Source: Chara braunii (taxonomy: Eukaryota; Streptophyta; Charophyceae; Charales; Characeae). From it: DNA of 29,585 bases. Shown piece after piece: positions 20,544-27,619 of the stretch; position 1 is the stretch's first letter, and each line of letters begins with the position of its first letter. The stretch lies in the NCBI GenBank assembly GCA_003427395.1, contig BFEA01000275.1, forward strand, positions 341,159 to 370,743, in the 5' to 3' direction. The notes under the pieces are model-generated. The model had not been told where the DNA came from. It ran no database searches and saw only the letters and a list, made by a program, of their open reading frames with translations. The position numbers and the translations under genes are program-made.

Positions 20544-20868
20544 ATTTTCGGCAGCAGTTCCCTACCCCCCACGGGGTCAAGAATGTGCCAAGGGAAAAGG
20601 AGAGACCGAGGTGAGCACACTAGAGATGCCGCAAATAATAAAAAAAAAGAAATTTCAGAAAATAAATAAAGAAATAATAAATAAATAAGTAAATAAGTGT
20701 GTGAGGAGGTGGGGAGAAATGGGTTATCTGATTTTTTTTTTCAAAAATTTTGGCAGCATTTCGTTACCCCCATGGGGTCGAAGTGTGCCAAAAAGACTAA
20801 GTAAGAGAAAATCAGAAAATTTCGGCAGCACTTCGTTACCCCCAGGGGGTCAAAACGTGTGCCGAAAG
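20544..20868. repeat. Three copies of a ~48-bp hairpin motif
   Basis: Copies lie at 20544-20591, 20747-20794 and 20818-20868. The consensus is TTTCGGCAGCA-TTCGTTACCCCCA-GGGGTC-A-GTGTGCC-AAA. The third copy has perfect outer arms TTTCGGCA / TGCCGAAA and inner arms ACCCCC / GGGGGT, so the motif could fold into a stem-loop in DNA or RNA. Confidence 0.65.
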
Positions 20869-21380
20869 CAAGAAAGGCTAACACCTGATCAGATTTAGGG
20901 TTGCCGCCAAGAAATTCGAATTTTCAGAATAAATAAAAATAAATAAGATAAATCAGAAAATAAGAAAAGAGGGTGGGGAAGAAGATGAGAAAACTAACAA
21001 CTAATCAGATTTAGGGTTACCGTAGAGACAATCAAATTTTCAGAATAAATAGAAAAATAAATGAAATGAATCAGAAAATCAGAAAAAAGGGTGGGGAAGA
21101 AGAGATTTCGAATTTTTGGAAAAGAGAAAAGATAAATCAAAAGAGAGGTGGAAAGAAGAAAAACAGAAAAAATTTCAAAGTAGGGGGGAAGGAGAATGAA
21201 AAGTGAGGGAGAAAAAAAAAGAAATAGGTAGGGGGAGAGAAAAAGATGAAGTGGGAGTTGGGGAGATGAGAAGGGGTGAGTAAGAGGAGAGAGGAGAGGT
21301 AGGGAGAGTGGGTTAGTAGAGGAAGGGGGGAAGAAGGGAGTGATACCTGGCCCTTGGTGTCTCCAAGGGCACAAGGTACA

Positions 21381-21677
21381 CCAAGACCAGGAGGGTCTTG
21401 GTCTTCGCTGCAGCAGCCAGTTAGAGGAGAGAGGGGGCTGAGATCTTGATCAGCCCTCTGCAGCACTTCTGCAAATGTGCAGATCTAGGGTCTGTTGTGT
21501 GAGCAGGCCCTCACCACTATAGAGCAGCCCCCTTGAGCAGGGGGGTCCTCAGTTCACAGTAGCTGCCACGTGGCACGGCAGCAGCATCCACGGCGGGGGG
21601 GGGGGGGGGGGGGGTAAATAGCCAGCACGGCACCTCTTCAACAGGAGTATGCCGCACTACAGCACCATGTACACTCT
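21381..21677. other. Stretch with no gene; 20-base G-run
   Basis: It is GC-rich with CAGCAG words and a run of 20 G at 21595-21614, which invites assembly or polymerase error and can form a quadruplex. No gene is recognised. Confidence 0.4.
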
Positions 21678-21746
21678 GTGGCGACTGTGTTAGCAGGGTG
21701 CTTACGCACGCGCATGGCCCAGCAGCCACCTGGGTTCAAACCCCAG
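21678..21746 (+). mobile_element. tRNA-like A and B boxes (SINE head or tRNA pseudogene)
   Basis: GTGGCGACTGTGTTAGCAGG (21678-21697) resembles a tRNA D-arm/A-box region, and GGGTTCAAACCCCAG (21732-21746) is a near-canonical B box with a good T-stem. The spacing fits. The part between them does not give a clear anticodon arm. No poly(A) tail or target duplication is evident. Repeat A begins about 75 bp downstream. Confidence 0.45.
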
Positions 21747-21822
21747 CAGCAGCAATTGCATCCCGGATCTTGAAAATATAAATCCGAGAGCGGGGCGGGG
21801 CAACGGGCAGCGGGGGCGCGTG

Positions 21823-22299
21823 GCCATTTTGGGAAAAAAAAATCCCTCCCAAAAAAGAAATTAAAAAAAATTGTGAGATTCCAAGACCCATTCCCCCCCC
21901 CCTCCCCCCCCCCCCCCCCCCTCTATACTAGCCATTTCTTCCGTTTTTTCCTTTGCCTTGTTACGGTTTTTGAGGGCGCGCTCACACCACCGATTTTTTT
22001 TTTTATTTATTTAATTGTTTATTTATTTATTTATTTTGATGATTGTTGTCTACTTATGAGGGTGTACCTTTTTCCCGCCGGCACATGACGTAGTCCGTCG
22101 TACAAGTCCAGTTTTTTTTTTTTTTTTTACGAGTCCAGTTAGGAGAGACGGAGAGAGGAGGCGGGGGAGGCAGAGGAGGGGGAGGAGGACGAGGAGGAGG
22201 AGGAGGAGAGAGAGTGTAGCGGACCCACCAGGCGTGGTGCTCCGCTAGTGGTAGAGATGGAGATGGAGGAAGAAGGGGGGAGCGAGATGGCACAACGCA
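21823..22299. repeat. Dispersed repeat A, copy 2
   Basis: Second copy of the 12567-13023 segment in the same orientation, with longer C- and TTTA-tracts. It ends at the same base (GGCACAACGCA), where the assembly has a single N (22300) followed by a microsatellite. The right-hand flank is therefore not trustworthy. Confidence 0.85.
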
Positions 22300-22300
22300 N

Positions 22301-22385
<85 letters not shown>

Positions 22386-22396
22386 CACACACACAG
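22300..22396. repeat. (CT)n-(CA)n compound microsatellite
   Basis: After one N there are about 26 CT units, then about 20 CA units with one CG interruption, ending in ACAG and a T-run. The abrupt start at the N suggests an assembly join rather than a natural edge. Shortly after (22420-22440) is the palindromic GTGCACGTGCACGTGCAC. Confidence 0.9.
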
Positions 22397-22499
22397 TTTT
22401 TTTTTTGTTTTTTTTGTCGTGCACGTGCACGTGCACCACTCTCTTGCGCATGGCGCACAGCGCCCCGCGCCGTACTGCGCACCGTACCAGTGCGCCGCA

Positions 22500-22965
22500 A
22501 CTATGTTTCATAGTTAGTCAATACAAAAAACCGGTTGAGTCAGTGGATGAACACCTTATGCATGTTGGATAAGGCTTGGAGACGCCTTTGACGTCTAGGT
22601 AGTGTGAGGTGAAATTGAGAGAAGAATATAGCTTTAAAAAAAAGGGAAACGATCTGTGAGCTTCCTGCAGAACCAGGAGATGCAAATCTCAGTGCCACTG
22701 TCAGAACAAAGGATATTAGGCGCACAGCAGGGGTTGATTAACGAGATTTCCACTCTCTAGCTCATGCGCCCACTGGCCACAGGTAAGGCGCTCGCTGACC
22801 TCCTTCAAATTGCGGATAAGCCCTCAGACTACGTCTAGGCTTCTAGCTACAGCTACCACTGTCCCTATCTACGATACTGCCGAACCACAGCCAAGGCCCA
22901 AGGGAACGCGCTTGGAAGCGTCGGCGGGAACAGAAGGAAGAGCACGTTGAGCTTGATTGACTCTA
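22500..22965. other. Stretch with no recognised gene
   Basis: There are only short open frames (longest about 60-90 codons) with no motif. No tRNA or repeat is seen apart from the direct repeats that begin at 22966. Confidence 0.35.
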
Positions 22966-23041
22966 GTTCGACACTGTGATATGACTTGAGAGGGGAAAAA
23001 AAAAAGAAAAAAGGTTCGACACTGTGATATGACTTGAGAGG
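22966..23041. repeat. A-rich tract between perfect 28-bp direct repeats
   Basis: The 28 bases beginning GTTCGACACTGTGATATGAC at 22966-22993 recur exactly at 23014-23041. Between them are only 20 bases, GG-A10-G-A6-G. This is a target-site duplication around what looks like nothing but a poly(A) tail. Confidence 0.75.
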
Positions 23042-23525
23042 CATAGAACAAGACTTAGTGGGAGCTTTACGGCGCAAGTGAATTACCCAGTCCCAAAAAA
23101 AAACAGAAAAAGAAAAGTAAATGGACCCCGGCGTCAAGCTTCTTGTTGATAATATCAGCCTTGGGCACTGGGCCCGTTTAAGAATTAAAAAAAAAAATAA
23201 AAAAAAAATGGAGGCGACCAGAGCAGTGAGAGCACACTGTATGTATGCACATCGGGATCGCGGGGTCCTCGGGACGACTCTAGTGACTAGTACCTTGTCA
23301 GGCCAATGCTGCTGAAAGAGTTACACACAGTTTTTTTTTGGGGCGGGCGATGTTAAAAGAAAGCGTATAGCTTTCTCAAACATCTAGGCTATGCTGGGCG
23401 TGAAAAAAAAAAAAAAAAAAAAAAAAAGGGGAACGAACATCTGATGAGGCGAAGTTGTAGTACTAGGCTTTACTCTCACAGTGAATATTATTACAACAGT
23501 GCACACACACACACACACAAAAAAA
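23042..23525. other. A-rich non-coding stretch
   Basis: Several homopolymer A runs (about 23186-23210 and 23403-23427), one short T-run, and a CA microsatellite just before the adapter at 23503-23519. No gene is recognised. Confidence 0.4.
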
Positions 23526-23550
23526 ACATCTAGATGTGTATAAGAGACAG
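23526..23550. other. Nextera/Tn5 mate-pair adapter left in the assembly
   Basis: Bases 23532-23550 are exactly the 19-bp Tn5 mosaic end AGATGTGTATAAGAGACAG used in Nextera libraries. The six bases before it (ACATCT) are the inner end of the opposite mosaic end, so the 25 bases match the circularisation junction of a Nextera mate-pair library. This is an artefact, not genomic DNA. Sequence on its two sides need not be contiguous in the genome. Confidence 0.93.
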
Positions 23551-23694
23551 GGTATACCCCAGCGGACTAACGGGACTGGACTGGACTGGCTGGTACCGAC
23601 AGATGTACCGGCCTGGACTAGATTGCACCGAATAAAACACAGGCTGTGAGAACAGGCCAAGGGGCTGGTCTCACAGGCCCACCGGAGGTCCGCT
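23551..23694. repeat. Dispersed repeat B, copy 2
   Basis: It matches 13101-13246 with about ten differences and begins immediately after the adapter, inside the palindrome. It ends at GGAGGTCCGCT, directly against the conserved exon on the minus strand. Confidence 0.8.
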
Positions 23695-24012
23695 GCAGAG
23701 AGAGCGCTGCATGCAGCTTCGAGAATATTGTTTCTGCCATTCTCTCTCTATTGTCTCTTGTGAGTGTGATGATCTCCACGTCTGCTCGTTTCCTCACGAG
23801 CTCCACCTCGGCTATGTCCCTCCCATACCTTGGGATCGGGACCGAGCCCAAAACCGGGACTGGAGAATCTAGGACCTGACGAACGGCAGGCCAGAATCTT
23901 TTCCTGAATAATTCCATCTTTCCTATCTCGTCAATGACTACAAGATCAGGCTTAGGCTGTCCTGGCTTCCACTCCAGCTCCGGGAGGATCAACGGTCTTT
24001 TTTGGGAAATTT
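23695..24012 (-). CDS. Partial exon of an NTPCR/THEP1-type nucleoside triphosphatase
   Basis: The minus strand encodes about 100 residues typical of the cancer-related nucleoside-triphosphatase / THEP1 family, which hydrolyses NTPs. The Walker B segment is DLVVIDEIGKMELF (23905-23946). It is followed by FWPAVRQVLDSPVPVLGSVP, then IAEVELVRKRADVEIITLTR, then DNRERMAETIFSKL, the usual C-terminal order of this family. Only the C-terminal half is here; the Walker A loop would be on an earlier exon, upstream on the minus strand beyond 24012 and not seen. Repeat C copy 2 abuts the exon on the upstream side, and a splice acceptor could lie near 23993-24003 (AAAAAAG). On the downstream side the frame runs into repeat B and stops at 23618. 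It could be a true exon, the last one, or a captured or pseudogene fragment. The frame is intact over the conserved part. Confidence 0.75.
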
Positions 24013-24362
24013 CGTGGACGTTCAATTAGGTTTGTCGGGGTCTTTTCGGGGTTTAGGGAAAAGTGCAAAGGGTGCGGTCGCGGCTAGGAGACGGACCGGT
24101 AGTGCAAGTGGTCGTGGTAGGCTTTGGGTACTGTACGTCTAATGGTCGTTTCATTCGGTCGTTCGGGTTTGTTGTGGACGGCGACCCGGTTTCCTTTTTG
24201 GGTGATGAGAAATGGTTTGGGGGGTCATGAAAGTCCTGACGACTCAATCCTTTTCCAGTTCCCGGTTTGCTTTGTTGGGTTGGGTGCAAAATGGAGAGTG
24301 GGGGGTCATCAAAAAAATTCAAAAAAAAATCGATCGACGGGGGGGCATCAAAAATTTTCTTC
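24013..24362. repeat. Dispersed repeat C, copy 2
   Basis: Second copy of 11334-11690 in the same orientation, lacking 24 bp at about 24218. It sits directly beside the NTPCR-like exon, in what would be its intron or upstream flank. Confidence 0.85.
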
Positions 24363-24621
24363 GTTTTTTCCTCTTTTAAAAAAAAAAAAAAAAAAGGTTT
24401 CGCCAAGGCAGCCCGGGCTCGAGAGAGAGCCTCGCTCCACTACACAACACTCTACATGCATTTACATGCCTTCTAGACCAGATCTATTTGGAGTATTCGA
24501 CTCATCCTAATGCACCTGGTCGAAATGCCGTCTACATGCATGTAGTATATTGTGTACTGGACCGCTTAGCGCACACAGCGCAGCAGGCTTACGCTGGAGG
24601 GGGGTAGAGCTGCTCACGGAG
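24363..24621. other. Stretch with no recognised gene
   Basis: It holds an A-run (24379-24396) and short repeated words (TACATGCAT). No coding or RNA signal is seen. Confidence 0.35.
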
Positions 24622-24760
24622 GATCGGGTACCGTGGAAGATGGGTGACGACTATCACCGTCGTCCATAGCCAAAGTCGACGAAGGTGGCAGGGTTCGGGT
24701 ATCATGGAAAATTGGATGTCGACTATCACTGTCGGCCACAGTCAGCGTCGATGAAGGTTG
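24622..24760 (-). repeat. Two tandem copies of a 69-bp unit with an open frame
   Basis: Two diverged units (24622-24690 and 24691-24760) share TCGGGTA-C-TGGAA-AT and GACTATCAC-GTCG-CCA-AG. The unit length of 69 bp is 23 codons. The minus strand is open across both, giving two peptide copies with a PPSSTL / PSSTLTV start and DSRHP in the middle. Substitutions do not introduce stops. It could be part of an unrecognised exon. Confidence 0.5.
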
Positions 24761-25032
24761 AAGGAAAAAGTAGGAGCAGCATCCCGACGAGGCTCCGAGC
24801 TAGGATGAAGATCCGCGATTAAGGTTAGAACCAAGTGCAGCGGAACGAATTCTTCATCGAAGACGGAAGCAGGTACCGGCAACGCCAGACAAAAACGCGC
24901 GAGGAGGAAACCAGCCATAGCTTGCTTCTCCTTGGGGCCCCGCGCTGGGAAACTGGCGCGGTGGGGGAAGCGAGCCAGGCACACATAATCCGTCAAGAAC
25001 TTCATCATATGGCGAGTGGAACAGGGCATCAA
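24742..25032 (-). CDS. Uncharacterised open frame
   Basis: A 96-codon minus-strand frame overlaps the 69-bp repeat region at its end in another frame. I recognise no family. A hydrophobic stretch (MAGFLLARFCLALPVPASVF) could be taken for a signal sequence, but without homology this may be a chance frame. Confidence 0.15.
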   Translation of the reverse strand: MMPCSTRHMMKFLTDYVCLARFPHRASFPARGPKEKQAMAGFLLARFCLALPVPASVFDEEFVPLHLVLTLIADLHPSSEPRRDAAPTFSFNLHRR

Positions 25033-26433
25033 CTCTCATAAACGAGTAGCGCAATCAGCTAGTGAGTGGACCGAAAAGCTTCAGCTACCACGACTTCTCA
25101 CCATCCCCCCCCCGCCTCCTTTTTCCCCTGCGTCACGATTTCTGCCATCCGTGTTTTTCCCCCACACTAAATCGCCATCTCACCTTCCTCGGAGTCCATC
25201 TTCTCTCCACCCCCTTTCCTTCCCTTCCCTAATGCAGTTTCCCACCCACCTCCCCTTTGGAATCACCGCCTCACCGTCTTGCCCCGCCCTTCTTTCCATC
25301 CCCTCCCCCTTCCTCCCTCGACGCAGCTTCCCACCTCCGCCCATTTCCTCTCCTCTCTACCCCCCCAGAATCGCCATCTGTATACTCCGGACTCCCCCCA
25401 TCTCCTCCCTTTTCCCCCACCACGGTTTTCTACCCCTCCCCCCCCTCCTCTTCTTTTCTCCTCCAATCTGCCATCCCCCGGCTTCCGCCCCTCCCGCCCC
25501 TCCTCTTCTCTTCTCCTCCAACTTGAATCTGCCACCCCCCGACTTAGTTTTTTAATCGAAGTCTTCCGCCCTTCTCCACCTCCTACCCCCACTCCACGCC
25601 CCCCTCACGGTTTTGCTACCCCCCTCTTCGTCCATCTCCTCCCTCCACCATCACGGCTTTTCTACCCCCCTCTTCATATATCTCCTTTTTGGATTGACCC
25701 CCCTTTTTTTTCTTCCCCCCCTCCCCCATCACAGTTTTGCTTCCCCCCTCTTCGTCCATCTCCTCCCTCCCCCATCACGACTTTTCTACCCCCCTCTTCG
25801 GCTATCTCCTTTTTCGGATTGTATCGGCTCAGCACAGTGAACCTGGTGGGAACAGGGCATCAATTCACTGGTGGGAACAGGGCATCAATTCTCATAGACG
25901 AGTAGCGCAATCAGCTAGTGAGTGGACCGAAAAGCTTCAGCTACCACGGCTTCTCACCTCCCCCCCCCCTCCTTTTTTCCCTGCGACGATTTCTGCCATC
26001 CGCGTCTCTCCTCCCCATTGAATCGCCACCTTCTTACTCGGAGTCCGCGTTTCTCTCCACCCCCTCCCCTTCCCTTCCCTAACGCAGTTCCCCACCCTCC
26101 TCCCCTCTGGAATCACCGCCTCACCGTCTTACCCTGCCCTTCTTTCCATCCCCTCCCCCTTCCTCCCTTGACGCAGCTTCCCACCCTCCGTCCATTTCCT
26201 CTCCCCTCTACCCCACCAGAATCGCCATCTGCATACTCCGGCCTCCCCCCATCTCCCCCCTTTTCGCCCACCACAGTTTTCTACCCCTCCCCCCCCTCCT
26301 CTTCTTGTCTCCTCCAATCTGCCATCCATCCGACCTTTTTTTCACGGTTTTGCTACCCCCCTCTTCGACCATCTCTTCCCTCCCTCATCATCTCCTTTTC
26401 GGATTGCAGCGGCTCAGCACAGTGAACCTGGCG
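25018..26433. repeat. Tandem pyrimidine-rich repeat D (two units)
   Basis: Unit 1 is 25018-25845 and unit 2 is 25874-26433. Both begin GGAACAGGGCATCAA-TCTCATA, include GAGTGGACCGAAAAGCTTCA, run through a long C/T-rich stretch and end CGGCTCAGCACAGTGAACCT. Unit 1 has an extra internal duplication of about 125 bp (25607-25693 and 25733-25822). A 23-bp piece is also doubled at the junction (25846-25890). The plus strand is strongly C/T-rich, so open frames here are composition artefacts. Confidence 0.85.
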
Positions 26434-26860
26434 GGTCCGGGACATTCCAAGAGGAAAACAGCGTGGAGGTGATCAGGCCATTAAAGAAGGAAGCGGCGAG
26501 GAGGATGGGAAGTGATGTTCCGCGGAAAACCATTAACACAGGAAACGGTGTGAAGAGGAAGAGACTCTGGGGAAGGGGAAGGAGGGAATCGTGACAGGGA
26601 CAGGGACAACTGGTCGCTTACCTTTATCCTCCTACACCTCTTCCCCTTCCCCCTATTGTCACTCTTCCCCTCCCCTCCAACCTGTCACCCCTCTGGCTCT
26701 CCAGCTCTTTTTGGTTACATCGGCTTAGCATAGAGAACCAGTAGGGAGGTGTGTAGAGGCTCCCGGCGGGATCCAGTCGCTCAAGAAGGAAGCAGGGAGG
26801 AAGACAAGGGGAAGGACGATCTGCGGGAAACCGATGACAAGGGAAGACTGTGAAGGAAGG
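26434..26860. repeat. Related repeat units following array D
   Basis: The end motif of D recurs in degraded form at about 26714-26740 (CATCGGCTTAGCATAGAGAACC). The purine-rich sequence after each copy is also similar: AAGAAGGAAGC with a following AGGA/GGGA-rich stretch at 26483 and 26785. So the array continues as older, diverged units to about 26860. Confidence 0.55.
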
Positions 26861-27229
26861 CGGTGAAAGTCAAAAAGGATCCTGTAGAAGGGGAAGAAAG
26901 GAACCGCAACAGTGGCGCTCAGGAGCACGGAACCTTGGGCAGGAGTAGAGCGGGGAAGAGAGAGAGAGTAGGCAGAAAGACCGAGGGAGGGAAACAGGAA
27001 GGGAGCAACAAGTCAAGTAAACAACGAGGATATCAGTCCGACTGCACACCCATATCAGTAAAGCCTGGGTTTCGGTTTTAGGTGTAGGCTTCGGCAAATA
27101 AATAGCGAGGAAGGAACAAAGGTAAAAGGGAGAGAAGGAGAGAGAGAAGGAGGGAGAGAAGGGAGAGGAAGAGAGTCAGAGAGAGTGAGAAAGACAGAAG
27201 GAAGGTTAGAGGAGGTTCCTGATCTATGT
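26861..27229. other. Purine-rich stretch
   Basis: The plus strand is dominated by A and G (GAGAGAAGGAGAGAG runs at 27129-27195). No gene is recognised. Confidence 0.4.
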
Positions 27230-27619
27230 AACAGCGTACCCAATCCCATCCCGAGCTACTCTGATCCTGATCTGGGATAGTCTCCCTCCCCTTGATCCCG
27301 ATCCCGATCTCCCTACAGACCCTACCCCCGTCTCACCGACCCCGGTGCCCACCCGATCTGGGGCACTTCTACCATCTTCCCCCTCCCTTCCCCAATCCGG
27401 GGCATACTCCCCGCCCCCCCCTCCCGATTCCGATCCCCCCCCCCAAGTGTCACCCGGTATTTTTACCATCTCCCTCCCCTTGATCCCGATCTCGGACAAG
27501 CCAGCCCGGTCTCGATCTGGGACATCCATCTCCCCTGCCCGGGTGCATCAGTGTGGGAGAGCAGCTTCATCATGGGTTACGGCAAGGGGATGACCAAGCA
27601 ACAATGAGTACACAAAAAG
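27230..27619 (+). other. Probable 5' untranslated region of a LINE
   Basis: C-rich sequence with repeated GATCCCGATC words. CTCCCTCCCCTTGATCCCGA occurs at about 27282 and again at about 27470. It lies directly before LINE ORF1, so the repetition may be a duplicated promoter or untranslated unit. No ORF is credible in it. Confidence 0.4.

Larger units (their letters stand above)
20114..21380 (-). other. Probable 5' leader of the gypsy element
   Basis: The region upstream of gag on the minus strand is AT-rich with AAATAAATA runs and has no credible gene. It holds three copies of a hairpin-forming motif (20544-20868), a tandem pair of about 117 bp (20878-20990 and 20996-21110; shared words GATCAGATTTAGGGTT or AATCAGATTTAGGGTT, TTTTCAGAATAAATA and GGGTGGGGAAGAAGA), and a long plus-strand purine tract (about 21120-21330). 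Near 21340-21352 the minus strand reads AGGTATCACTCC, which only loosely resembles the tRNA-iMet primer-binding site of plant LTR elements. The LTR boundary is not determined. Confidence 0.4.

Noticed and set aside
21340-21352. tRNA-iMet primer-binding site for the gypsy element
   Set aside because: Only about seven of twelve positions match, and no LTR end is evident beside it.
13440-21400. A pair of LTRs bounding the gypsy element
   Set aside because: I compared the two flanks by eye and found no matching sequence. Repeats A and B lie outside on both sides but in direct tandem order with unrelated spacing, and they do not behave as LTRs.
25016-26425. Long Pro/Ser-rich proteins on the plus strand
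   Set aside because: They are produced by C/T-rich tandem DNA and differ between units by frameshifting indels.
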